A stretch of DNA of 64,000 nucleotides, from assembly GCA_003132305.1 (NCBI GenBank), contig PKXJ01000018.1:240334-304333 (forward strand), in the 5' to 3' direction. Below the pieces are notes generated by a model. The model had not been told where the DNA came from. It ran no database searches and saw only the letters and a program-made list of their open reading frames with translations. Position 1 is the first letter of the stretch. Every line of letters begins with the position of its first letter. Shown here piece after piece: positions 51,806 through 60,129 of the stretch. The translations under genes were made by a program, and so were the position numbers. The DNA comes from Acidimicrobiaceae bacterium. Lineage in GTDB: Bacteria > Actinomycetota > Acidimicrobiia > Acidimicrobiales > RAAP-2.

Positions 51806-53312
51806 CCTCTGCCACCTCCTGTCCAAGCCGCGCTACCGCAGCACTTCCAACTTGCGATCTACTTGCTGTCACTGCAGCTTCGGGGAATAGGCGAACGAAG
51901 AGGAAGTAGAGGAGCCCTCCCACGATGCCCGCACTCGTGAAGCTCAGGTCGATCCCATTCACTTGAGAAACGAGAGGTCCGGTAATAATTGTCGTGCTGA
52001 CGAAAAGCATCCCCACCCCGGTGCCCACCGCCCAAGCAACAACTGCCCTCAGGTTGAACCCGCCGGTGTACCAGTACGGGCTTGATCGAACGGTCTTCGG
52101 GTCGCTAAACGCTTGAAGCGCGTCGGTACTGTAATTCCCAGCGCACCGGAAGTGACCCATTACGTTGATCACCATCCAAGGCGTCACCGTTACGAGGAGG
52201 ATGGTAACGAAGGCCTCGATCGAGGCTATCGCGTTAAACACGATCACACCGATGAGAGCAACCGCAAGGCCGACGCCGCTCAAGATAAAGGTCATCTGCG
52301 ATCGGCGCACACGCCAGACGACTGCGTGCATATCGAGGCCCGCATTATAGACACCCATCGCTGCATTAGCGATGTTCGCGCTTCCCCCTACAGTGAGGGT
52401 TAAGAGAACAATTAGCCAGGTCGGCGAGACTGCAAAAAAGCCGAAAACGAAGGAGGCTGACGTGCTTGCCAACGCCGTCGTGGTTACGAATGCGCCAGCG
52501 ATCAGCGAGACCCAACAACCGAGGAACATCCCCCCGCCCGCGTAGTTGAACAGCTTCCAGGGGCTGGAGTCCTCCGGTACGTAGCGGCCGTAGTCATTAA
52601 TGAAGGGACCCCACGAGATTGGCACTGAAGCGGCCGTGGAGAAGGACAAGACCCAGGTTGGCCAGAATGTTCCCAGGAGGTAGTGACTGCCTTGGAGAGC
52701 ATGGAACTTCGGGGCCAGGACGATAACAGCGATCACAATCGCGATGCCGCTCGTAATGGCGATGATCCGAAGGCTGTGAATGAGGGTTGCGTGCCCATAA
52801 ATTGCCAGAACGAACGACAGCAGGCTGATAAACGCCATCGCCAGCGCGAGCTCAACGTTCCCGGTACCCAATCCGAACAAGCGATGGAGACAGGCGATAA
52901 GGGCCTGACCACCAGTCCACACGAGAATCGCGAAGAAACCGAGACCAATGAACATGGTGATCACCGACCCGATGAACCTGCCAGCGACGCCAAAGAAGGC
53001 GCCGCTGCTCACGCAGTTGTTGGTACCGGTTCTGGGTCCGATAAGAGCCATGGGCCCAAAGAGCACGGAGCCTACGAGGACGCCAAGCGTAATGGCCCAG
53101 AATGCAGCCCACCAGCCCAGGCCGAACGCCAGGGGCAACGAACCGAACACCATGATGCCCAACGCGAATTGGGGTGCACACATGACCCACCCCAAGTTCC
53201 GGGGTTTGGAGTGCCGCTCTTTCGGCGGTATGAAGTCAATCCCTCGACTTTCAACCCTGCCGAATTCGTCGATGCCCTGTGAGGCACCGTGACCCCCTGA
53301 AGTATCACCCAT
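51789..53312 (-). CDS. NCS1-family permease (purine/pyrimidine/allantoin-type transporter)
   Basis: Twelve-helix symporter of about 507 residues. It has the NCS1 pattern LAFGLGWWAAFWAITLGVLVGS, LIGPRTGTNNCVSSGAFFG, the Trp/Asn-containing helix SVPISWGPFINDYGRYVPEDSS and SANIANAAMGVYNAGLDMHAV. NCS1 carriers import nucleobases, hydantoins, allantoin and other small N-rings, which fits import of a pyridine-type substrate. ATG at 53,312 is preferred over upstream starts because family proteins begin about 35 residues before the GIDFIPPKERHSKP segment. First gene of the catabolic operon. Confidence 0.87.
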   Translation of the reverse strand: MGDTSGGHGASQGIDEFGRVESRGIDFIPPKERHSKPRNLGWVMCAPQFALGIMVFGSLPLAFGLGWWAAFWAITLGVLVGSVLFGPMALIGPRTGTNNCVSSGAFFGVAGRFIGSVITMFIGLGFFAILVWTGGQALIACLHRLFGLGTGNVELALAMAFISLLSFVLAIYGHATLIHSLRIIAITSGIAIVIAVIVLAPKFHALQGSHYLLGTFWPTWVLSFSTAASVPISWGPFINDYGRYVPEDSSPWKLFNYAGGGMFLGCWVSLIAGAFVTTTALASTSASFVFGFFAVSPTWLIVLLTLTVGGSANIANAAMGVYNAGLDMHAVVWRVRRSQMTFILSGVGLAVALIGVIVFNAIASIEAFVTILLVTVTPWMVINVMGHFRCAGNYSTDALQAFSDPKTVRSSPYWYTGGFNLRAVVAWAVGTGVGMLFVSTTIITGPLVSQVNGIDLSFTSAGIVGGLLYFLFVRLFPEAAVTASRSQVGSAAVARLGQEVAEDGGAS

Positions 53313-53420
53313 CTGCGCCCCCCGCGTCCGATGACCACCCGAGACTCGCATTCTTCGGCCACTCAGTTCTACTGAGTAGACCAAGCGTGCCGCTGGGTGA
53401 AATCACCATATCATCGGAAC

Positions 53421-53473
53421 GGGTCCACGTCAAGACTCCCGAGTTGACTCATCTAAATCCTCCGCGTGGACCC
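53421..53473. promoter_or_regulatory. Long-spaced palindrome upstream of the catabolic operon
   Basis: GGGTCCACG at 53,421-53,429 and its exact complement CGTGGACCC at 53,465-53,473, centres 44 bases (about four helical turns) apart. CCTCCGCGT occurs at 53,459-53,467 and again at 53,494-53,502. They lie 109-190 bases upstream of the permease start, in the only spacer that can hold the operon promoter. Candidate binding sites for the IclR regulator. Confidence 0.45.
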
Positions 53474-53604
53474 ATTCATTGCCTCATTGAAAACCTCCGC
53501 GTAGCGAAGGAACCCGAGGAGGCAGCGTTCTCGTCTACGCGTGTTCGATAGAGCTAACCATGAGTCAACGCCGCGCGTAACATCCTTCGGGCCGGTCGAG
53601 CCCG

Positions 53605-53619
53605 GCAGGCTTTGCCTGC
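53605..53619. terminator. Short hairpin downstream of dapB
   Basis: GCAGGC-TTT-GCCTGC, 6-bp perfect stem, within GC-rich flanks that can pair further. It lies after the dapB stop in the direction of transcription and before the catabolic promoter region. No U-tract. Confidence 0.4.
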
Positions 53620-53627
53620 GTCGGTCG

Positions 53628-53640
53628 AAACTAGGCCACT
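53628..53640 (-). repeat. Third copy of the cassette-end motif
   Basis: AAACTAGGCCACT, identical to 13 bases of the right cassette end (42,795-42,807) and in the same orientation, again directly before a dapB 3' end. Marks the right limit of the whole accessory region. Confidence 0.75.
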
Positions 53641-53645
53641 CCCCA

Positions 53646-54416
53646 CTAGGGAATCAGCGACGCGATGCCGTCGAGCAGTTGCGGCGTCGCGTCGATGGCG
53701 AGGGCCGCGAGTGCGACCCCGTGTACGAAACTCTGACGGTCAAACGAGTCGTGGCGGATCGTCAGACCCTCGCCCGCGGAGCCAAAGAGGATCTCTTGGT
53801 GCGCGACGAGTCCGGGAAGACGCACGGAGTGAACCCTGACGCCGTCGACGACGTCGGCGCCCCTCGCGCCCTCGAACGTGGGGCGCGTCGTCGGGTCGCT
53901 GAGCGGCGCCAGTCCGGAACTCTTGCGGGCGTTCGCGATGGTCCAGGCGGTGGCGATCGAGGTACCCGACGGCGCGTCGACCTTTCGGTCGTGGTGCAGT
54001 TCAACGATCTCCACGCGCTCGAAGTACGGCGCGGCCATGCCCGCAAAACGCTCGGAGAGCACCGCGCCGATGGAAAAGTTGGCCGCCATCACGACGCCGG
54101 TGCGCGTGGCCGCTTCTTCGACCACGCGGCGTTGTTCCTTCGAGAGCCCCGTCGTGCCGATAACCAGGGCGACGCCATGCTCGCCACACCAGTTCGCGGA
54201 ACTGACGACCCCTTCGGGTGAAGAAAAGTCAATGACGACGTCGACCTTCTGGGGATCGAGGTCATCGAGCGACGAAGCGTAGGACGCGCCGAAGAGTTCG
54301 CGCGGTTCGTGTTCGTCGACGAGGGCGAGCAAAGAGAACTGATCGAGCGCGCCGAGCCCTTCGCCGAGGGCTTGACCCATGCGACCGGCGCCGCCGACGA
54401 TGACCAGTGACTTCAC
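53646..54416 (-). CDS. dapB: 4-Hydroxy-tetrahydrodipicolinate reductase
   Basis: NAD(P)H-dependent second enzyme of the diaminopimelate branch. The nucleotide loop is VIVGGAGRMGQAL at the N-terminus, then DFSSPEGV and IGTTGLSKEQRRVVEEAA, and the substrate/catalytic block ELHHDRKVDAPSGTSIATA with the His-His and Lys. Length 256, complete. Its 5' end overlaps the YfhO-type gene by 4 bases. Its 3' 398 bp are duplicated at 42,837-43,234. In relatives dapA follows shortly; here 12 kb of accessory DNA intervene. Confidence 0.96.
   Translation of the reverse strand: MKSLVIVGGAGRMGQALGEGLGALDQFSLLALVDEHEPRELFGASYASSLDDLDPQKVDVVIDFSSPEGVVSSANWCGEHGVALVIGTTGLSKEQRRVVEEAATRTGVVMAANFSIGAVLSERFAGMAAPYFERVEIVELHHDRKVDAPSGTSIATAWTIANARKSSGLAPLSDPTTRPTFEGARGADVVDGVRVHSVRLPGLVAHQEILFGSAGEGLTIRHDSFDRQSFVHGVALAALAIDATPQLLDGIASLIP
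53650..54047 (-). repeat. Right copy of the 398-bp direct repeat (inside dapB)
   Basis: Matches 42,837-43,234 at constant offset 10,813 with six mismatches. Recombination between the copies would remove the catabolic operon and leave an intact dapB next to the small cassette. Confidence 0.95.
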
Positions 54417-57121
54417 GAGTGCACTTTAGCGTCGCGCCGGCGCCGTCTTTGAAGTCCGAGACCCGTCACGACACCGAGAAAGAGCACCAGTGAGGCCGCC
54501 GAGACCGCGGTACTGACTTCGATGTACGGCGCGTGGTAGTGAAAGTGAATCGTCCAGTTGCCCTTGGGAACGCGGATACTCTCAATGAGTCCCGCTCGAT
54601 GAACTCTGAGATCGACGACCTTTCCAGTTTTTACGTTCAGGGCCGTCGCGCGCCAACCCGGGAGGTACGCTTCGCTGCGCTCAAGCACACTGGACTCTTT
54701 GAGTGTGACGCTCACCCACGTGTCGCCCCACGACGCGTTTCTGATCTTCGTGACGCGTCCATTCGCGGGTGACTCGAGCCACGCCGGGGGCAGAAGTGAC
54801 GTGGCCTTGAACACCGAGAACCCGTCTTGGGTGGACGTGAGACGCCACGACGCCGCTGAGAGCGCCAGTTGAAAGTCGGTGTCGAGGCGATAACTCGATC
54901 CATCCGTCGTCGACACGACGGCGTCACCGACGTTGACCCGCGCGCTCGAGCTCACCACGAACCCCGCGGCCAACGGGGCGCTGGGAAACCCAACGCCCGC
55001 GCTCGGCACGGAGACGTCAGAGCCCTTGGGGTACTTCATCTTGAGGACCGGACCGAAGGGCTTGCCGTTGCCGTTCAACAGTTGAATGCTCATGTTGCCA
55101 TTCGACAGCGACTGTCCCTTCACCGGACGAAGCGCGATGGAGTCAACTCTCATCAGTTGTCCGAAGTATCGCCGGGTCGAGGTCGTGGTCTTGGCGGGCA
55201 CGCACGTGGGCGGAACCACCTTGGCGAGTTTCGTGTTGGTCGCAAGCTCTGTGCCCGAGATCGCAATGGCGCTGAGGCGAAGCTGGGTGAAGGTGCCGTC
55301 GGCCAAGTGACAAGCGTCGAGCGTGGCCTGAGGATGCGTTCCGGTCGCGTCGTCGTAGATCGTCGAGATCAACGCGCCGTAGCCTTGGACGCTGTCGAGT
55401 CCGGTGAAGACGTTCATGTTCGGCTCACCCAGCACGCGAAAGATGCCGGTGCGCGCGCCCCCGTTGCCCACCAGGGCGAAACGTCCCTTCGTCCCGAGCA
55501 GCGCCACCGCGCTCGAACGTGAGGATTCGCTCGGACCCGCGCCCCCGACTAGGCCCGTCGAGGTAAACATCGAAAAGACCACGAGATCGACGACGAGGAC
55601 CCCGAGCAGGAGGTGAAAGAGACGGCGAGAGTGGCGCCAGAAGAGCACCGCGGCCACGGCCGCGAGGGCAATGACCAGATGAATCGAGTTCGTGAGACCA
55701 AGGCCCGACGCCAACGACGCCGCCGCCGCGGGCACTCCCCAGTGCGAGGTCAGCGCGGGGCCCCAAGCGAGCAGCGCTACCGACAGCGCCGCCACGAGGA
55801 TCGCGGGAGCCAGCGTGAACCAACGCGACCAGCGGCCGAGCCCCGCTGGTTCCACTCTTCGATCTTGGAGGTGTTGGAGCCACCAGCCGAGCACGATCGC
55901 CAGCGCGAAGTCGACCAGAATGACGTTGCGACTCTGCAGGCGCGTCGAGCCAAAGAGGGGAATGGCCCGAAAGAGGTGGCCAACAATCGTAAAGCTCCCC
56001 CACGTGGCGAACAGTCCCACGACACCAATGACGAAGTAGATCGTGTAGTCGCGCTCGGCGCCCTTCCAGCCACGGCGCGTCAGGCGCGTCAGAAACGCGG
56101 CCGCCGCCATGAGGGCCAACAGCCCGGCGTACCCCGTTACTTCGGCGAGGTTGTAGTTCGCAAAGAACCCGGGCTGTCCGAATATTCCACTCCCCCCGAA
56201 GATGTCGGGCGTAAAGAGCAGCACGGTCCAGCGAACAGCGAGAGAGCCCGCGCCAAAGAACCAGTAGTTGACCTGCGAGCGCTGCGAGAAGTTGATGAAC
56301 GCCCAACCCGGCAGCAGTTGCACCAGACCGAGGCCCACGCCCCAGGCAAAACCGACGAACAGCGTGACCAGGTAGGCCACGCGCGCGCGCCACGATGCCA
56401 GCCAGTACGACGTGCGCAGCAACAAGACACTCGGCACGACGATGATCGTCAACAACTCGATGTCGGCAATGCCTCGGGGTTCGCCGGTGAGAAACGTCAG
56501 TCCCCAGAGCAGCGCGACGCCACCGATCCACGGCAGGCAGACGCGCGTGTAGTCGAGCCACGTCGCGTCAGATCTGACGCGACGAAGTCGTCGCGAGAGC
56601 GCCAACATCAACAGCGTCGCCCAGGGGATGAACGAGTATCCCTGGATCACGCCGAGATGGACGACCTGACCGATCATCGCGCCCGAGTAGGCGTAGCTCA
56701 TGGCCGCCGCGAACGAGGGCAGCGTGCGCAGTCCGTGCCAGCGCAAGAGTACAAAGACACCCACGGCGGCGGTAACGTAGACCACGATCAGATTGAAGAT
56801 CCACGCGGCGATGGCCGGCACGAAGGCGAAGATCGCGGTGAGCGGGTAGAGCGCGCCCGCGTTCATGCCACCCAGGAGCGGCGTGCCGGCGTTGGTGAGG
56901 GGATCGAGTAGCGGTAGGTGACCCGAAGCGATCTGTTGACCGGCGAGCACGCGCAAGGGGAAGTTCTGGATCAGGTTGTCGGCGTCAATGGCCGGTCGAC
57001 CAAAGAGTGCGGGGATGATGAAGAGCGCCGTTGGGACGATGAGAAACCACGCGAGGGCCCAACGATCGGAACGACTGAGCGGACGCCACCAGCGCGCGGG
57101 CGTTTCCGGGGCGATACTCAT
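54413..57121 (-). CDS. Large YfhO-type membrane protein (GT-C fold)
   Basis: A 902-residue polytopic protein: about 12 helices in the first 530 residues and a large outside domain (about 540-860) before a last helix (VSAASLVLFLGVVTGLGL). The N-terminus has ALFGRPAIDADNLIQNFPL and HLPLLDPLTNAGTPLLGGMNAGALYP with the acidic residue of the first outside loop that is typical of YfhO and related lipid-linked sugar transferases. YfhO in Firmicutes glycosylates lipoteichoic acid; the role in actinobacteria is not known. Starts 72 bases after the pnp stop and overlaps dapB, so it is cotranscribed with both. Confidence 0.78.
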   Translation of the reverse strand: MSIAPETPARWWRPLSRSDRWALAWFLIVPTALFIIPALFGRPAIDADNLIQNFPLRVLAGQQIASGHLPLLDPLTNAGTPLLGGMNAGALYPLTAIFAFVPAIAAWIFNLIVVYVTAAVGVFVLLRWHGLRTLPSFAAAMSYAYSGAMIGQVVHLGVIQGYSFIPWATLLMLALSRRLRRVRSDATWLDYTRVCLPWIGGVALLWGLTFLTGEPRGIADIELLTIIVVPSVLLLRTSYWLASWRARVAYLVTLFVGFAWGVGLGLVQLLPGWAFINFSQRSQVNYWFFGAGSLAVRWTVLLFTPDIFGGSGIFGQPGFFANYNLAEVTGYAGLLALMAAAAFLTRLTRRGWKGAERDYTIYFVIGVVGLFATWGSFTIVGHLFRAIPLFGSTRLQSRNVILVDFALAIVLGWWLQHLQDRRVEPAGLGRWSRWFTLAPAILVAALSVALLAWGPALTSHWGVPAAAASLASGLGLTNSIHLVIALAAVAAVLFWRHSRRLFHLLLGVLVVDLVVFSMFTSTGLVGGAGPSESSRSSAVALLGTKGRFALVGNGGARTGIFRVLGEPNMNVFTGLDSVQGYGALISTIYDDATGTHPQATLDACHLADGTFTQLRLSAIAISGTELATNTKLAKVVPPTCVPAKTTTSTRRYFGQLMRVDSIALRPVKGQSLSNGNMSIQLLNGNGKPFGPVLKMKYPKGSDVSVPSAGVGFPSAPLAAGFVVSSSARVNVGDAVVSTTDGSSYRLDTDFQLALSAASWRLTSTQDGFSVFKATSLLPPAWLESPANGRVTKIRNASWGDTWVSVTLKESSVLERSEAYLPGWRATALNVKTGKVVDLRVHRAGLIESIRVPKGNWTIHFHYHAPYIEVSTAVSAASLVLFLGVVTGLGLQRRRRRDAKVHS

Positions 57122-57193
57122 TCTCTCTACGCTAGGAAAAACAACGAGGCCGCGGTGGACAGTCGAGGACTGCGCACCGCGGCCGCACGTTAT

Positions 57194-59674
57194 CTAGCGT
57201 CGACGCGGTCGAGGGCTTCGACGTCCACCGCCGTCGCCGTCACTAAACGTCGGGCCGCCAGGGCCCAAGTCGCCGATCTCGCCGGCCAACTCGGCCTCGA
57301 AGGACGCTTCAAAGGACGAAGGCTTCGGGCCTGCGTGACTGGAGCGTTCGGGACGACTGTCACGTTCGGGACGACTGTCACGTTCGGGACGACTGTCACG
57401 TTCGGGACGACTGTCACGACTGTCACGACCGTCTCGCTCGGGGCGGCGCTCGCGAGAGCGCGGGGCCTCGTCAACCGAGTCGGGAAAGTCGCCGACCAGT
57501 GAGAGCGAGACCTTGCCCTGAGGGTCGATGTCGTCGACCTTCACTTCGAGGGATTGACCGAGTTCCAGCACGTCTTCCACCTGGCCGATGCGCTTGCCTC
57601 CGTTGAGGGGCGCCAGCTTCGAGATGTGCAAGAGACCATCGCGACCCGGGAGGATGTTGATGAACGCGCCAAACTTCGCAATGGAGACCACGCGACCTTG
57701 GTAGATCGCGCCCACGTCCGCCGAGGGCGGGTCCAAGATCAGTGAGATGCGACGGCGCGCCTCTTCCACGGCCCGTCCGTCCTTCGCCCCGATCGTGACC
57801 GTGCCCACGACACCGTCGTCGTCGACGGCGATGTCCGCGCCGGTCTCTTGCTGGAGCGTGTTGATGACTTTGCCCTTGGGCCCGATGACCTCACCGATCT
57901 TGTCGATGGGAATCTGCATCGAGACAATCTTGGGCGCCACGTCAGCGACTTCGCTGCGCGGCTCGGCAATCGTGTCGGTCAAGACCTTTAGAATCGCGAG
58001 ACGCGCGTCCTTGGCTTGGTGCAGTGCCTTGGCGAGCACGTCGGCGGGAAGTCCGTCGATCTTGGTGTCGAGCTGCAGCGCCGTTACGGCGTCCGCGGTA
58101 CCGGCGACCTTGAAGTCCATGTCGCCGAAGGCGTCTTCCGCGCCGAGGATGTCGGTCAAGGTGACGTAGTTACCCTCGTCGTAGACGAGTCCCATGGCGA
58201 TACCCGCGACGGGTGCCTTGATGGGAACGCCCGCGGCCATGAGCGACAACGTGGAACCACAGACCGACGCCATCGACGTCGAGCCATTGGACTGCATAAC
58301 GTCCGAGACGACGCGCAGCGTGTAGGCGAACTCTTCTTCGCTGGGCAGCACCGGCACCAGCGCGCGCTCGGCCAACATGCCGTGACCAACTTCGCGGCGC
58401 TTGGGCGCGCCCACGCGACCGGTCTCGCCGGTGGAGTACGGCGGGAAGTTGTAGTGGTGCATGTACCGGCGAAACTCGTCGGGCGAGATCGTGTCGAGCT
58501 GCTGGCGCATGCGCGGCATGCCTAACGTCGTGACGTTGACGACTTGGGTCTCGCCGCGCTGAAAGAGCGCCGAGCCGTGGGTCATCGGAAAGAGGTCGAT
58601 CTCCGCCGAGAGGGGACGGATGTCCGTCACGCCTCGTCCGTCAATGCGCACGCCGTCTTCGACGATGCGTCGACGAACGAGTTTCTTGGTCATGGAACGA
58701 ACGGCCGCCTTGATCTCACCGGCGCGTCCTTCGAACTCGCCCGAGAGCTGCTCGGTGATCGACGCGGTGGCGCTGGCCAGCGCCTCGTTACGCGCGGCCT
58801 TCGTGGTGATCTTGTTGGCTTCGGCGAGCGAGGCTCCCCCGACGCTCTCCACGCGGGCGTAGACGTCCTCTTGGTAGTCCGCGAACGTCTCGTAGGGGAA
58901 GACGGGCAACGCACCACGAGCCGCAATGAAGTCACGAACGAGTTTGCGCTGCAGGTTGATGGCTTCGCGAATCCAGAGCTTCGAGGCTTCGAGGCCTGCC
59001 GCCAGAACGTCTTCGCTGACCTTGGGCGCACCGTCGAGGTACTTCTCGTACGAGCCTTCGGTACCACCGGCTTCGACCATCATGATCGCGACGTCGGCGT
59101 CTACCGAGTCACTGAGCGCTCTTCCGGCCACTACGAGTTCGAACGTGGCGGCGTCACCTTCGGCGTACGTGGGGTGCGGCGCCCATTCGCCGTCGGTGGT
59201 GTAGGCCATGCGCACGGCCCCGATGGGGCCGTCGAAGGGCATTCCGGAGATCATTATCGCGGCGGACGCCGCGTTAATGGCCAGAATGTCGTGGGGATTT
59301 TCCTGGTCGGCACTGAAGATCGTGCCGACGACTTGGACCTCGTTGCGAAAGCCCTTCGGAAAAGACGGACGCAACGGACGGTCGATCAGACGACAGATGA
59401 GAATCGCTTGGTCGGAGAGTTTGCCCTCGCGACGAAAGAACGCCCCGGGGATCTTTCCCGCGGCGTAGGCGCGCTCTTCAATGTCAATGGTGAGGGGGAA
59501 AAAGTCCATCCCCTCTCGTGCGCTTCGCGCCGCGGTGACCGTGGCGAGCAACATGGTGTCACCGAGGCGCGCGAGAACGGCGCCGTCGGCTAGTTGGGCG
59601 AGGTGACCGGCTTCAAAACTCATTGTTTTGTCGGTACCCGTGATGGGACTGCTTACGCGAATTGCGTCAGTCAT
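57194..59674 (-). CDS. pnp: Polyribonucleotide nucleotidyltransferase (PNPase) with repeat-rich tail
   Basis: Phosphorolytic 3'-5' exoribonuclease and RNA polymerase of the degradosome. Two RNase PH domains (VLARLGDTMLLATVTAARS and IRPLSAEIDLFPMTHGSALFQRGETQ), the helical linker, KH (IPIDKIGEVIGPKGKVINTLQ) and S1 (YQGRVVSIAKFGAFINILPGRDGLLHIS) follow in order. The tail beyond residue ~760 is Arg/Glu/Asp-rich with DSRPER repeated four times, a likely disordered RNA- or protein-binding extension. ATG at 59,674 with AAGGAG 9 bases ahead gives 826 residues; the open frame upstream is not coding. Confidence 0.96.
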   Translation of the reverse strand: MTDAIRVSSPITGTDKTMSFEAGHLAQLADGAVLARLGDTMLLATVTAARSAREGMDFFPLTIDIEERAYAAGKIPGAFFRREGKLSDQAILICRLIDRPLRPSFPKGFRNEVQVVGTIFSADQENPHDILAINAASAAIMISGMPFDGPIGAVRMAYTTDGEWAPHPTYAEGDAATFELVVAGRALSDSVDADVAIMMVEAGGTEGSYEKYLDGAPKVSEDVLAAGLEASKLWIREAINLQRKLVRDFIAARGALPVFPYETFADYQEDVYARVESVGGASLAEANKITTKAARNEALASATASITEQLSGEFEGRAGEIKAAVRSMTKKLVRRRIVEDGVRIDGRGVTDIRPLSAEIDLFPMTHGSALFQRGETQVVNVTTLGMPRMRQQLDTISPDEFRRYMHHYNFPPYSTGETGRVGAPKRREVGHGMLAERALVPVLPSEEEFAYTLRVVSDVMQSNGSTSMASVCGSTLSLMAAGVPIKAPVAGIAMGLVYDEGNYVTLTDILGAEDAFGDMDFKVAGTADAVTALQLDTKIDGLPADVLAKALHQAKDARLAILKVLTDTIAEPRSEVADVAPKIVSMQIPIDKIGEVIGPKGKVINTLQQETGADIAVDDDGVVGTVTIGAKDGRAVEEARRRISLILDPPSADVGAIYQGRVVSIAKFGAFINILPGRDGLLHISKLAPLNGGKRIGQVEDVLELGQSLEVKVDDIDPQGKVSLSLVGDFPDSVDEAPRSRERRPERDGRDSRDSRPERDSRPERDSRPERDSRPERSSHAGPKPSSFEASFEAELAGEIGDLGPGGPTFSDGDGGGRRSPRPRRR
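57346..57417 (-). repeat. Four tandem 18-bp repeats in the pnp tail
   Basis: GTTCGGGACGACTGTCAC is repeated exactly four times, followed by a half unit (57,418-57,426). On the coding strand each unit encodes the six residues DSRPER. Length is a multiple of three so copy number can change without a frameshift. Confidence 0.97.
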
Positions 59675-59777
59675 GGATTGGCTCCTTGTGTAGCAACACT
59701 CCGCCCGAATCCCAGTGAGCAACCTTCGCCGGGGGCGACTGTCCTCCACTGGCCTTCGAGGCCTCGGATATGTTGAA

Positions 59778-59798
59778 CACGTCGACGGCGTCGACGTG
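59778..59798. terminator. Hairpin between rpsO and pnp
   Basis: CACGTCGAC pairs with GTCGACGTG over 9 bp with a GGC loop, 11 bases after the rpsO stop. In other bacteria this spacer holds a terminator and an RNase III site that autoregulates pnp; the hairpin fits such a role. Confidence 0.6.
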
Positions 59799-59808
59799 CG
59801 TGTTTCGG

Positions 59809-60066
59809 CTAGCGACGAATGCCGAGACGACCAATCAACGCGCGGTAGCGCTCCACGTTGCCTTTTTGCACGTAGTCGAGCAGACGACGTCGTTGACCAA
59901 TGAGCTTCATTAGTCCACGTCGGGTGTGATGATCACCCTTGTGAACCTTGAGGTGCTCGGTGAGATGCGAGATTCGGGCCGTCAAGAGCGCCACTTGGAC
60001 TTCCGGTGAACCGGTGTCCGAGACGTGCGCCTGAAAGTCCTGAATAATCTCCTGCTTCTCAGTCAT
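59809..60066 (-). CDS. rpsO: Ribosomal protein S15
   Basis: Small-subunit protein of 85 residues that binds the 16S central domain. [24 protein letters not shown] and [21 protein letters not shown] are the helix 1 and helix 2-3 signatures, and [12 protein letters not shown] closes it. Slightly short at the N-terminus but complete. Conserved order truB, ribF, rpsO, pnp. Confidence 0.97.
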   Translation of the reverse strand: MTEKQEIIQDFQAHVSDTGSPEVQVALLTARISHLTEHLKVHKGDHHTRRGLMKLIGQRRRLLDYVQKGNVERYRALIGRLGIRR

Positions 60067-60129
60067 AACGTGTTTGCCTTATTGAGTCGGGGGTCCCGTT
60101 GCGAGCCGCCAACGAGACGACCCACACGA

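Noticed and set aside
55613..56911. 432-codon open frame on the plus strand
   Set aside because: Antisense to the YfhO-type membrane protein; highly charged and low in hydrophobic residues, as expected for the complement of membrane-helix codons.
57346..57426. Possible CRISPR-like array
   Set aside because: The units are adjacent 18-bp copies without spacers and encode a hexapeptide within pnp. No CRISPR array or cas gene was seen anywhere in the window.
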